DNA from: Halorussus amylolyticus
GTDB lineage: Archaea; Halobacteriota; Halobacteria; Halobacteriales; Haladaptataceae
Reading direction: 5' to 3'
NCBI RefSeq assembly: GCF_004143485.2
Contig: NZ_ML974133.1
Location: 285,609 to 349,608, forward strand
Length of the DNA stretch: 64,000 nt
This document shows, piece by piece, positions 8,563 through 16,640 of this stretch (positions within the stretch are counted from its first letter, which is position 1; the number at the start of each line of letters is the position of its first letter). The position numbers and the translations under genes were made by a program. The notes under the pieces were generated by a model. That model was not told the origin of the DNA and searched no databases. It worked only from the letters and a program-made list of their open reading frames with translations.

Positions 8563-9273
8563 ATGAGTGAGAAAATGGGACGGAGTGGAACGGAAACGAC
8601 GAAAGAATCCGTGATTGGGGCGGTTTCGAGGGTAGCCGACCGAATCGAGACGAATCGGTCGAGCGGGGCGTCGAGACGCGGAATGTCGGGGCCGTTCGTG
8701 GTAATCGACCTCGGGCCGGTCGCGGAGCGATTCTTCGGCGACTCGAACTCCGAGGGGTTAGAAGAGCGCGCCGAGTCTGCCCTCGACGCGGTGAACACCG
8801 GAATGCAGGCGACGAGTAGTTCCGACCGGGATGGTCAGAGCCAAGGCCGAGGCATGCTCTCGCGACTGTTCGTCGTCGGTCTCGTCGTCGGTCTCGGATA
8901 CGTACTCCGAAGACGAGGTGGGTCGCTCGGCGGAGTACTCCGCCGAGCGACCGAGCGCATGCGCTCGACCGCGGACGAGACCGCCGACCGAACGGACGAG
9001 GCCGCCGACCGAACGGAAACCGTCGCCGGAACGGCCGCCCAGCGAATCCGAGAGACCGGCGAGATGGCGGCCCAACAGGTCGAACAGGGGAGCGAGATGG
9101 TCGCCACCCGAATCGAAGAGGGCGGCGAGACGGCGTCCGACCGCGTCGAAGAGAGCGGCGAAATGGCCGCCGACCGGATGGAGGAGGCCGCGGACACGGC
9201 CGAAGAGACCGCCGAGGAGGCCGAACAGGCGTCCGCCGAGATGTCCGATTCCGGCGAAGAGACCGAAGAATAA
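8563..9273 (+). CDS. Membrane-anchored apolipoprotein-like coiled-coil protein
   Basis: 236 residues. A hydrophilic N-terminal part (1-92) contains a hydrophobic patch PFVVIDLGPV, one transmembrane helix follows (about 103-120, LFVVGLVVGLGYVLRR), then about 110 residues of repeats of roughly 11 residues such as MAAQQVEQGSEMVATRIEEG, DRVEESGEMAADRMEE. The pattern is that of amphipathic helices seen in apolipoprotein/LEA-like proteins. It probably sits on the membrane with the helical tail in the cytoplasm. The DNA just after the membrane helix is a perfect 32-bp palindrome (8921-8952). No enzyme motif. Confidence 0.75.
   Translation: MSEKMGRSGTETTKESVIGAVSRVADRIETNRSSGASRRGMSGPFVVIDLGPVAERFFGDSNSEGLEERAESALDAVNTGMQATSSSDRDGQSQGRGMLSRLFVVGLVVGLGYVLRRRGGSLGGVLRRATERMRSTADETADRTDEAADRTETVAGTAAQRIRETGEMAAQQVEQGSEMVATRIEEGGETASDRVEESGEMAADRMEEAADTAEETAEEAEQASAEMSDSGEETEE
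8921..8952. repeat. Perfect 32-bp palindrome inside a coding region
   Basis: Arms 8921-8936 (GGTCGCTCGGCGGAGT) and 8937-8952 are exact reverse complements with no spacer. It encodes the basic stretch after the membrane helix (SLGGVLRR). Position inside a gene argues against a terminator role. Confidence 0.9.
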
Positions 9274-9389
9274 CGCGGACTCGGGCGACCTTCGCGAACG
9301 CCGTTTTGACCCGGCGAGCGGAGCGGGTCGCTCGTCGGGTCGGCCCCGGCCACAAAGGGCTACACCAACCTCGTCGTACCACCGATGCC

Positions 9390-9599
9390 ATGACGGCAGT
9401 GAAAATCATCAAAGTACTCGGCACTTCGGAGGAATCGTGGCAGGACGCCGCCGAAGAGGCGTTCCGGCAGGCGAGCAAAACCGTGGACGACATCAGCGGC
9501 GTCGAAGTCGAGGACTGGACCGCGAACGTCGAGAACGGCGAGATTACGGAGTACCACGCGACCGCGGAAATCGCGTTCCCGGTCCACGACGAGCAGTAG
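9390..9599 (+). CDS. Dodecin, flavin-storage protein
   Basis: 69 residues, the exact dodecin length. The sequence MTAVKIIKVLGTSEESWQDA, then ISGVEVEDWTANV with W43, matches the small beta-helix-beta fold that assembles into a hollow dodecamer. In Halobacterium salinarum dodecin binds pairs of riboflavin-type flavins stacked between tryptophans and protects against photochemical damage. Start chosen at the ATG giving the family N-terminus. A four-copy 21-bp tandem repeat begins 31 bases downstream. Confidence 0.93.
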   Translation: MTAVKIIKVLGTSEESWQDAAEEAFRQASKTVDDISGVEVEDWTANVENGEITEYHATAEIAFPVHDEQ

Positions 9600-9629
9600 C
9601 GACCGGGATTCGACTTCGACCCGACACGG

Positions 9630-9712
9630 AACCGACCTCGATTCGCTCAGAACCGACCTCGATTCGCTCAGAACCGACCTCGATTCGCTCAGAACCGACC
9701 TCGATTCGTCAG
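9630..9712. repeat. 21-bp direct tandem repeat, 4 copies
   Basis: AACCGACCTCGATTCGCTCAG is present at 9630-9650, 9651-9671, 9672-9692 and again from 9693 with one base lost. It lies between two convergent genes and runs into the 3' end of the downstream minus-strand gene, supplying its last codons and stop (9689). Confidence 0.92.
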
Positions 9713-10456
9713 TAGAAAGCCGAATACCACCGCCGGGAAGGCGAGCGGCGCGGCGACGAAGCCCGCCATCCACGGATTTGCGCCCGTCGCGAACGCCGCG
9801 ACCGACCCGACGAGAGCGAGGGCGACGACGAACCCGATAGCTCGCCAGTCGTCGCGGGAGAGCGCCGACCCGGCCGCAACTCCGAGGAGCGCGACCGGAC
9901 CGAACGTCTCCTCGACCATGAGAAACGATTCGGACGCGCCCGAGAAGACGGTGTCGTAGGCGTTCGTGGCGGCGACGGCGACTCCCGCGACGACCGGGAC
10001 CGCGAGCGCCGACCGAGGCGCGAGCGGTCGAAACGACCCGGTTCGTGCGACCAGCGCGCCGACGACGAGCGCGAGCGACCCGAGTCCGGTCAGGAAGACC
10101 CGAATCGAGGTTCCGATGCCGGAGATGATACCGCCACCATACCCCAAATCGTACTCGTAGTAGGTGCCGTCACGGTCGAGATACTGGGCGTCTCCGAGCG
10201 CGTCGATTGCGGCGTCGTCGTCGCCGCGCCACAGCGTCGAGGATTCGCTCTCGTGTGCGGCGTCGAGTGCGCGCTGGGCGTCCGGCGGGAGGTCGGCGTA
10301 CGCGACGACCGAATCTCCGGGAGGTTCGCTTCCGACCTCCTCGTACTGGAGGACGAACACCGACGACTGGCCGTGGTGCGGAAAGAGGTACAGCGGGTGT
10401 GCGAGAACCGCGAGTCCGAGGACCACGAGGAGGACGGCGACGCGACGGTGGGACAT
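9689..10456 (-). CDS. Hypothetical multi-pass membrane protein
   Basis: 255 residues. One N-terminal hydrophobic segment (about 6-22) is followed by an extracellular-type domain of about 85 residues (YEEVGSEPPGDSVVAYADLP, DAQRALDAAHESESST) and then about five membrane helices (about 112-250). I do not recognise a catalytic motif. The C-terminal residues and stop codon lie in the last unit of a 21-bp tandem repeat, so the present C-terminus may be the product of repeat expansion. The start is followed by a 38-base gap to the GNAT gene on the same strand. Confidence 0.72.
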   Translation of the reverse strand: MSHRRVAVLLVVLGLAVLAHPLYLFPHHGQSSVFVLQYEEVGSEPPGDSVVAYADLPPDAQRALDAAHESESSTLWRGDDDAAIDALGDAQYLDRDGTYYEYDLGYGGGIISGIGTSIRVFLTGLGSLALVVGALVARTGSFRPLAPRSALAVPVVAGVAVAATNAYDTVFSGASESFLMVEETFGPVALLGVAAGSALSRDDWRAIGFVVALALVGSVAAFATGANPWMAGFVAAPLAFPAVVFGFLLTNRGRF

Positions 10457-10494
10457 ACCGCCTGATTTTCAGCCAGCCGACAAATTTCTTGCGT

Positions 10495-11226
10495 CTACAA
10501 CTCCACGGCCATCATCACTTCGTCCACGTACTCGCCGTCGATTTTGTAGTGGTCCTCTCGGACCGCCTCGGTCTCCCAGCCGTGTTGGCTCAGGAACTCG
10601 ATGGCGTCGTCGTTCGAGGACGGGACGCTGTTGTACACCTTCTCGTAGCCGTTCGAGGCCGCCCAGTTCAGGCCGCGTTCGAGCAGGTGGCTCCCGATGC
10701 CGTGGCCCCGGTACTCTTCGAGGACGCCGACCGTGAGTTCGGCGGTGTGCGCGAGTTTGTCGAGTTCGGGCGCGTGGATGTGGACCCACCCGACTACCTC
10801 GTCGCCCACGGTGGCGACGAAGAACATCCGAGATTCGAGTTCGTTGTGCCGGAGCAGGGTGTCCTGATGGTCCACCTCGTCGGCCACGCTCTCGGCGACG
10901 ATGTAGCGCCCCTGCTCGGCGACCCGCCGAATCGCGCCCACGATGCCCGAGAGGTCCTCCTGACGCGCGGGCCGGATAGAGAACTCGACGCCCGAGTCCT
11001 CGTACTCCTCGACCGCTCCGGCCTCGAACGCCGCCCGAAGCCGACCCTCGTCCTCCTCGACGTAGCCGTCGCGCTTGAGGATGGCGACGTGGTGGCGGAA
11101 GCCGCCGGGGTCCACGCGCAGGCGGTCGCGCACGTCGTCGGCATCCACCTCGCCGTGGCTCTCGACGAACTCGTAGATTCGCTTGCGGTCCTCGTGGCCG
11201 AACTCCAGCGTCTCCGAGAAGTTCAT
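10495..11226 (-). CDS. Helix-turn-helix / GNAT N-acetyltransferase fusion
   Basis: 243 residues. The N-terminal 65 residues look like a winged helix (KRIYEFVESHGEVDADDVRD, GGFRHHVAILKRDGYVEEDE). The remainder is a GNAT domain with the acetyl-CoA loop in EEYRGHGIGSHLLERGLNWA. Such fusions may acetylate proteins or small molecules and also bind DNA; neither substrate nor operator is known. Start at ATG 11226, close behind an AT-rich TATA-like stretch (GGATTAAGTAA in gene orientation), so a short leader is expected. An ATG 15 bases upstream is less likely. Confidence 0.83.
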   Translation of the reverse strand: MNFSETLEFGHEDRKRIYEFVESHGEVDADDVRDRLRVDPGGFRHHVAILKRDGYVEEDEGRLRAAFEAGAVEEYEDSGVEFSIRPARQEDLSGIVGAIRRVAEQGRYIVAESVADEVDHQDTLLRHNELESRMFFVATVGDEVVGWVHIHAPELDKLAHTAELTVGVLEEYRGHGIGSHLLERGLNWAASNGYEKVYNSVPSSNDDAIEFLSQHGWETEAVREDHYKIDGEYVDEVMMAVEL

Positions 11227-11369
11227 GGTTAATGATAACACTTCGCAGTTACTTAATCCTTACTCGGCCCCGATGGTCGTGTTGGGTTGGACAGAATCGA
11301 ATGACTACGACCGGACACCCCCCATTTACCGACCGTTCCGGCGGTACAAACGTCCGAGCGAAGCGCGGC

Positions 11370-12287
11370 TCAAAGTAGGCCGAGGTCGGTGAGGTCGGCG
11401 GCGAGCGCCTCGCGGTCGGCGTCGTCCATCTTCCGAAGCGGACTCCGGAGCGGACCGGGGTCGAAGCCCACGTCGCGGAGGTCGAGCGCGGTCTTGACAC
11501 CCGCCATGTACGGGCCGCGCTTGAGCGCGTCTCGGACCGCGTACACCTCGCTCTGGAGTTGCCGGGCGCGCTCCTCGTCGCCGTCGTCGTAGGTCTCGTA
11601 GAGGTCCACCACGAGTTCGGGGAAGGCGTTCGCGACTGCGCTGACCATTCCCGCACACCCGAGTTCGAGTCCGGGGAACAACAGCGAGTCGGACCCCGCC
11701 AGGAACGTCTTCTCGGGGTGGGCGTCGATGGCTTGGCCGAGCCACGGCACGTCCTTGCTCGAATCCTTGAGACCGACGAGATTGTCGATGTCCGCGAGCG
11801 CGTCGAGCGTGTCGAGCGACAGCGAATTGCCGGTCTTGCTCGGGATGTGGTAGACGTACACCGGGAGGTCCACCGACTCGGCGACTCGCCGGTAGTGGGA
11901 GACGGCCGCGTCGTGGTCGAGCGGGAAGTAGTACGGCGTGACGACGACCACGCCGTCAGCGCCCGCCATCTCGGCGCGTTCGGCGTGGCCAACCGTCTCG
12001 CGCGTGCTCGGCGCGCCGACGCCCGCGATGACCGGCGCGTCGTCGCCCACGGTCTCGACCACGGCTTCCACCACGTCGTCGCGCTCCTCGGGCGTCAACA
12101 GGGGGAACTCGCCGTTGGTCCCGAGCGGAAAGACGCCGTGCGCGCCGTGTTCGACGACGAACCGCGCGTGGGCCGCGGTCGCCTCGTAATCGACCGACTC
12201 GTCCTCGTCGAACGCCGTAATCGTCGGCGGGACCACCCCGTGGAGGTCGAGGGGGTCGTCCGCGCCGGGTGCTGGTGCGTTGCCCAT
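11370..12287 (-). CDS. DapA/KdgA-type class I aldolase (dihydrodipicolinate synthase family)
   Basis: 305 residues. Family landmarks: GTNGEF (56-61), the catalytic Tyr of VYVYHIP (Y146) and the Schiff-base lysine in VGLKDSS (K174). This family includes dihydrodipicolinate synthase, N-acetylneuraminate lyase and 2-keto-3-deoxy-sugar-acid aldolases. No lysine-pathway gene is near, and the window also encodes a sugar-acid dehydratase (34721), so a 2-keto-3-deoxy-acid aldolase role is a reasonable but unproven alternative. It is divergent from the MoaD-like gene with a 100-base shared upstream region. Confidence 0.84.
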   Translation of the reverse strand: MGNAPAPGADDPLDLHGVVPPTITAFDEDESVDYEATAAHARFVVEHGAHGVFPLGTNGEFPLLTPEERDDVVEAVVETVGDDAPVIAGVGAPSTRETVGHAERAEMAGADGVVVVTPYYFPLDHDAAVSHYRRVAESVDLPVYVYHIPSKTGNSLSLDTLDALADIDNLVGLKDSSKDVPWLGQAIDAHPEKTFLAGSDSLLFPGLELGCAGMVSAVANAFPELVVDLYETYDDGDEERARQLQSEVYAVRDALKRGPYMAGVKTALDLRDVGFDPGPLRSPLRKMDDADREALAADLTDLGLL

Positions 12288-12387
12288 ACCCGTGGCGTCG
12301 AGAGCCGCGTCCTTAAGCGGTTCCGTCTCGGCAGGACTTTTTCGGGCTTGAGTAAACTTTTAGTTGGTGGGGGCCACAGAAAGTGAT

Positions 12388-12660
12388 ATGAACGTGACGG
12401 TCAAACTCACGGGGACGTTGGTCGCCCGCACCGGCACCCACGAGGCCCGCGTGGCGGTGCCCGCGGGTGCGACGGTCCGCGACGTGGTCGAAGCACTCGC
12501 AGACTCCTACGGCCCGCAGGTCCGCGCGGGCGTCCTCGACGGCGAACGCCTGCGCTCTGACACGGTCGTCGTGCGCGAATCGGTCGATTCCACCGAGACG
12601 CTCTCGACCGCGACCTCGCTGGAGAACGGCGACACGGTTCGGTTTCGGCTGAACGTCTAA
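12388..12660 (+). CDS. MoaD/ThiS-like beta-grasp protein lacking the C-terminal GG
   Basis: 90 residues with the ubiquitin-like pattern of MoaD (VRDVVEALADSYGP, then LENGDTVRF). True sulfur carriers and SAMP modifiers end in Gly-Gly; this protein ends in RFRLNV, so it should not be adenylated by an E1-like enzyme unless processed. A TATA-like AAACTTTTAG is about 30 bases upstream. No molybdopterin gene is adjacent. Possible roles are a non-conjugated scaffold or a diverged paralogue. Confidence 0.78.
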   Translation: MNVTVKLTGTLVARTGTHEARVAVPAGATVRDVVEALADSYGPQVRAGVLDGERLRSDTVVVRESVDSTETLSTATSLENGDTVRFRLNV

Positions 12661-12726
12661 TCTCTGTCCGGCACTTCTCGATTCTCTCGAACTCGTTTTA
12701 CGATTCACTCCGCCCGCAGGATTATC

Positions 12727-13395
12727 TCACGCCCACGGCGGCGAGCGAAGTTCGTGCATCGAGTCGATGGTGTGGTCCGGCGTGTGGTCGGTCGCCGGGT
12801 CGGCCCCCGCGAGCCACACCGACCCGACTCCCGCGGCGTGTGCGCCCGCCACGTCCGACCGGAGGGAGTTGCCGACGTGGACCGTCTCGGCGGATGAGGC
12901 GCCCATCGCGGTCAGTGTTCGGTCGAACGGCTCGGGGTCGGGCTTGACGGGGCGACCCGGTTCGGCGAACGTCGCGGTCTCGAAGTAGTCGGCGATGTCG
13001 AGCGCCGCGAGTTTCGCCTCCTGTGTCTCGCGCCCGCCGTTAGTCACCAGCGCGAGGTCGTAGTCGTCGGCGAGCGCGGCGAGGGCCGTCTCCGCACCGG
13101 GGAGGAACTCGACCGACTCGGGGTCGGGGTCCTCGTACGCGCGAGCGACCGCGGTCGCTCGCGCGGGGTCGATACCGTACTCGTCGGCGATGCCGCCGAA
13201 GCACTTCTCCCGGAGTTCGAGTTCGGTCTCGGCGACCACTTTCGGGAGCCACCGCCGAAAGTCCGACACGTCGAAGAAGGGTTCGACGCCCGCGAGTTCG
13301 AAGGCGTCGGCCAGTCTGTCAGCGGTCGAGTCCGAGTGGTCGCAGATGGTTTCGTCGAGGTCGAAGAAGACCGTCGAGACGTCCGCAGTACTCAT
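12727..13395 (-). CDS. HAD-superfamily hydrolase
   Basis: 222 residues. HAD motif I is FFDLDETI with the nucleophile and acid Asp pair (D12, D14 counted from MSTADV), motif II is LALVTNGG, motif III the Lys in PVKPDPEPF and motif IV GNSLRSDVAGA. A helical cap of about 80 residues lies between motifs I and II. Likely a small-molecule phosphatase of the YjjG/Gph kind; substrate unknown. Start at the ATG nine codons inside the longest frame because family members begin shortly before the motif I strand. Confidence 0.85.
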   Translation of the reverse strand: MSTADVSTVFFDLDETICDHSDSTADRLADAFELAGVEPFFDVSDFRRWLPKVVAETELELREKCFGGIADEYGIDPARATAVARAYEDPDPESVEFLPGAETALAALADDYDLALVTNGGRETQEAKLAALDIADYFETATFAEPGRPVKPDPEPFDRTLTAMGASSAETVHVGNSLRSDVAGAHAAGVGSVWLAGADPATDHTPDHTIDSMHELRSPPWA

Positions 13396-13473
13396 TGGTC
13401 GGGCTACGCGCTCGAACGTCAAAAGCGACTCGTCGGGCGAGCTCGGCGAGTGAATCCCGCGCAGAAGGGTCTC

Positions 13474-13884
13474 TTAGGCGACCAACCGCGAGTGTTCGAC
13501 TTTCAGGCATCTATCCTGCACGACGCGCTTTCCGGCGGCCTCGGCGCGCTCGGCCGCCTCGTTGTCGGCGATTCCCAGTTGGGTCCAGATTACTTTCACG
13601 TCGTCGCGCTCGATTGCCTGCTCGACGATGCCCGCGACCTCGTCGCTCGGCCGGAACACGTCCACGATGTCCACCTCCTCGTCCACGTCGGCGAGCGAGT
13701 CGTACGCCTCGCGGCCGAAAATCTCGTCGGCGTAGGGGTTGACCGGAACCACCTCGTAACCCGCGTCGAGCAGGTACTTCGGCACGTCGTGGGCGTCCTT
13801 GCCGGGCGTGGTCGAACAGCCCACGACCGCGATTCGCTGCATTCCGAGGATTTCGCGGAGTTCGGCGTCGCTCTCGACTGGCAT
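13474..13884 (-). CDS. CoA-binding domain protein (YccU type)
   Basis: 136 residues, one Rossmann-like CoA_binding domain. Visible are the nucleotide loop AVVGCSTTPGKDAHDVPKYL, the NPYADEIFG and VDIVDVFRPSDEV segments and the cysteine in RVVQDRCLKVEH. Stand-alone proteins of this family bind CoA or its thioesters and sometimes form CoA disulfides; enzymatic role unknown. Start at the ATG that precedes MPVESDAELREIL, ten codons inside the longest frame. Confidence 0.87.
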   Translation of the reverse strand: MPVESDAELREILGMQRIAVVGCSTTPGKDAHDVPKYLLDAGYEVVPVNPYADEIFGREAYDSLADVDEEVDIVDVFRPSDEVAGIVEQAIERDDVKVIWTQLGIADNEAAERAEAAGKRVVQDRCLKVEHSRLVA

Positions 13885-13995
13885 GGTGTGTGAACCGAGG
13901 GGTGGGTCGTGCAAAAGCGTGTGGGGTCGGTGCTATTGAGATAGCGATTCCAACGAAGTGGAACGTGATACGTTCGTAGTGCGTATCGATTACTG

Positions 13996-14340
13996 CTACG
14001 GTAGTTCCGGGTTATCCAAGTGATACAGCAAGTCGTAGTCTCCGACGTTTTCTCCGTTTTCGAGTACGTCCAACATCACTTGTTGGTGTTCTTTATCGAT
14101 GGCGTGCGAAGATTCCTCGTACGCTTCGTACACTCGCTGGATGTCCTCTGCTTTCATATAATAGACCAAGAAATCACCCTCGTCCGTGTGTTCGACAAAG
14201 GCTGTTTCCGCGTACACCCCCTCGTTCCGTAATGTTTCGACTGCCTCGGCTTCGCGGTCGCGGACTTCCTGTGCCCACTCCTCGAGCCGTTGGGTTTTCT
14301 CGGCCTCTATTTTCTGCTTCAAGAGAACTACATCCACCAT
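13996..14340 (-). CDS. Small conserved protein, DUF6176-like
   Basis: 114 residues, acidic and probably cytoplasmic, beginning MVDVVLLKQKIEAEKTQRLE. Helical N-terminal half, then FLVYYMKAEDIQRVYEAYEE and a C-terminal HLDNPELP. I associate it with DUF6176 on overall pattern, not on a search. A strong TATA-like TTTTATAT sits almost directly before the ATG in gene orientation, and the gene is less GC-rich than its neighbours, hinting at a different history. Function unknown. Confidence 0.72.
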   Translation of the reverse strand: MVDVVLLKQKIEAEKTQRLEEWAQEVRDREAEAVETLRNEGVYAETAFVEHTDEGDFLVYYMKAEDIQRVYEAYEESSHAIDKEHQQVMLDVLENGENVGDYDLLYHLDNPELP

Positions 14341-14425
14341 ATAAAATAGTAGAACACATACACTATAAGAATGGGCCGGATCGAACAGTACTCCGCACTG
14401 CTTCCCCAGCAAACTCGCTCCGCCC

Positions 14426-15076
14426 TCACGCCATCGGTCGCCACTCGGACTCCGTTCCCACGCCCGTCACCCGGAGCTCCGACCCGCCGTCGTCGTCCTC
14501 GCGGATTTCGATTTGGCCGTCGAAAAGCTGTTTCAGCGTGCTCATCGTCTGCTTGTCGTGTGTCGTCGAGTCGATGACGAACACGCCGAGCGCGTCCGCA
14601 CTCTGGACGCGCCCGGTGAACACGTGGAGAAACCGGAACACGGTCTGGAGATTCGAGTACATCAGCAGCGTCGAGAGCGAGTGAAGCAGGATGCGGTTGC
14701 GCTTGATGCCCTGGTCGCGGTAGAACGACTGGAGGAACTCCGAGAGCTGAATCCCGATGCCGGTCATGTCCACGGGCGAGGAGGCGTACTTCACCTCGGA
14801 ACTCGACGAGGGGTTCGTCCCCTGCTGTTTCGAGACGCAGTCCACGATGCCGAGCGGTCCACCCTCCTCGCGGCCGAGTAGCTCACGGAGGGACGTACGC
14901 ACGTCGTCGCCGTCGTCTTTCGTCGTGACGATTATCGACCCGTCCCCTCGGCGACTGCCGTGCGCGAGAACCTCTAATGCAAGATTTCGCTTACCCGTCA
15001 TCGGCGGCCCGGCGACCAAGAGGTTCGTTCCCGGTTCGACCTCGACCCCCGGACAGGCCGCACCCAGTTCGTACAT
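14426..15076 (-). CDS. RecA-superfamily (KaiC/RadA-like) ATPase
   Basis: 216 residues, a single RecA-fold domain. The P-loop reads GPPMTGKR (near residue 25), with Arg in place of the usual Ser/Thr after the Lys; a Walker B-like ADALGVFVIDSTT lies near residue 165. Haloarchaea have several such small RecA-like proteins, often annotated HTR-like. Whether it hydrolyses ATP is doubtful given the P-loop. Start taken at MYELGAAC because family N-termini begin there; two upstream GTG codons are possible. Confidence 0.75.
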   Translation of the reverse strand: MYELGAACPGVEVEPGTNLLVAGPPMTGKRNLALEVLAHGSRRGDGSIIVTTKDDGDDVRTSLRELLGREEGGPLGIVDCVSKQQGTNPSSSSEVKYASSPVDMTGIGIQLSEFLQSFYRDQGIKRNRILLHSLSTLLMYSNLQTVFRFLHVFTGRVQSADALGVFVIDSTTHDKQTMSTLKQLFDGQIEIREDDDGGSELRVTGVGTESEWRPMA

Positions 15077-15214
15077 GGCGGTTCCTCGTAGCGAATCCAC
15101 GGGAGACACCACGTAGTGAGTCCCGGTGGCGTCTTGGCGTAAAATATCCTGTTCCGCTTATATTCTTTTTGATTGCAGTCTGGCATTTGGCACGCTTCGA
15201 CCCCCATTCGGGAG

Positions 15215-16345
15215 TCAGAGCGCGAGCGCGTCGATTCGGTCGAGCGACTGCTGGCGGATGTACTCGACCGCGATACGCGTTAGATGGTCGTCGGATTCGG
15301 CGCAGGCGTCCGCGCGGTCGAGGTAGCCGTTCACGATGCGCCGAACGTTCTCGACGCCCGCGTCTCGACTCTCGGCGATGTTCAACTCCGCGGTCACGGG
15401 CGTCAACTGCGTGCCCCTGTCCTCGGGGTAGTCGTCGGTGTCGTCGAGTCCGATTTGCGCGCCGACGACCATCAGCACGATGGCGCGCTTGAACCCCTCG
15501 CCGAGGTCCATCCCGAGGTCGGCCTCGTACATGTTGAGCATGTCCTCGTAGAGGATGCCGACCCGGGCGTACTGGGTCGCGAAGTAGGGGAGGTCGGCGT
15601 CGGCTTCGAACAGGTCGGCGTCGAGCGGCGCGAACTTGTACTCCTCGCGGATGGCGTCGGCGGCCGCCTCCCGGTCATCATTTCCGGAACCGGCGTTCGC
15701 GTCGGCCTCCCGATACCGGTCGAGCAGGTCGCGAAAGCCCTCGTCTTCGTCCTGATGTCGTTCGGAGAGTTCGACCGCGTGCTCGTAGTGTTCGCGGACC
15801 TCCTCGGGAGTGTCGTCGTCCTCGAACCACGATTCGACGCCCTCCCGAAGGCTCTCTTGGGCGACTTCCGCCACGCGCTCGCGCGGGCGGAGGTTCGTCT
15901 CGAAGTCCTCGTACTCGTCGTCGTTGATGGCGTCGCGCATGTCGCCGTCGAGGAGCGCCCGAACCACGTTTCGAGTCGTCTCGCGACCGCGCGCCACGAG
16001 GTCGCAGTCCACGTCGCCACGGATTCGGGCCACCGGCACGTCCCCGGCCAGCACGCGAATCCGACCGAGGGTGAGGAGCGCCGGGAGGACGAGTCGCGTG
16101 TCGTAGTCGAATCGAGCGCGCTCGCCGTCCGACCCCGGCGCGAATTCGAGGTCGCCAGCCTCTCGCGCCTGTTCGAGGTCGTCCTCGACGTCCAAAAACA
16201 GGCGCTCGACCATCGCGTCGATGTCCGACTCGACCTCGTTACGGAGCAACACGACCGACAGCACCCGCGGGTCGCGCGCCTCCGCGAGATGATTCATCAG
16301 TGCCCGAGCGGTCGCCGGTACTCGGGACCGGACGGTGCCGACCAT
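15215..16345 (-). CDS. Hypothetical all-helical protein with a DDxxD-like motif
   Basis: 376 residues, acidic and mostly alpha-helical. The C-terminal third contains IGLDDTDDYPEDRGTQ (about residues 300-315), which resembles the Asp-rich metal site of isoprenoid synthases, but no second Asp-rich motif in the expected place is obvious. The neighbour across a 295-base divergent region is a GGGPS-like lipid enzyme, which makes an isoprenoid link attractive but unproven. No membrane segment. Two ATGs (16357 and 16345) are possible starts; the inner one is used. Confidence 0.68.
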   Translation of the reverse strand: MVGTVRSRVPATARALMNHLAEARDPRVLSVVLLRNEVESDIDAMVERLFLDVEDDLEQAREAGDLEFAPGSDGERARFDYDTRLVLPALLTLGRIRVLAGDVPVARIRGDVDCDLVARGRETTRNVVRALLDGDMRDAINDDEYEDFETNLRPRERVAEVAQESLREGVESWFEDDDTPEEVREHYEHAVELSERHQDEDEGFRDLLDRYREADANAGSGNDDREAAADAIREEYKFAPLDADLFEADADLPYFATQYARVGILYEDMLNMYEADLGMDLGEGFKRAIVLMVVGAQIGLDDTDDYPEDRGTQLTPVTAELNIAESRDAGVENVRRIVNGYLDRADACAESDDHLTRIAVEYIRQQSLDRIDALAL

Positions 16346-16640
16346 ACCCTGTGTCACGTGCGTGAGTCGCTCGTCGCGTTACATGAGTATTGTGAAACTC
16401 GGGTCGGGCGCGTTCGGAAACGATGACGCCCGCCGAACCAATCCACGGGACTCGCTCGGCGAGACCGACAACAGGGCGGGAATGAAAGGGGCCGCCCGGT
16501 CGCGGGCCTGAGGCCCGCGACCGGGCGGGGCTTTCTGGCCGTCGCAGTTCTACCGTTATCTACGGCTCGTAGCGACCGGACTGAGATTTTTCGAGGGTGC
16601 GTTCCAAATTCGGAGGGTTGCAGTTCGTAGCGAGTGACTT
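16346..16640. other. Divergent intergenic region carrying a structured repeat element
   Basis: 295 bases between divergent genes. It holds copy A of a repeat element (16473-16534) and the AT-rich stretch GAGATTTTTCGAGG (about 16583-16596) that may serve the downstream gene. No open frame is supported. Confidence 0.6.
16473..16534 (+). repeat. Structured intergenic repeat element, copy A
   Basis: A conserved lead sequence (AGGGCGGGAATGAAAGGGG, 16473-16491) runs into a hairpin with perfect 17-bp arms 16492-16508 and 16512-16528 and loop TGA. Bases 16473-16504 are identical to the reverse complement of 23644-23675, and the far arm plus GGGGCTTT is also shared. Could be a non-coding RNA or a miniature mobile element. 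Confidence 0.8.
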
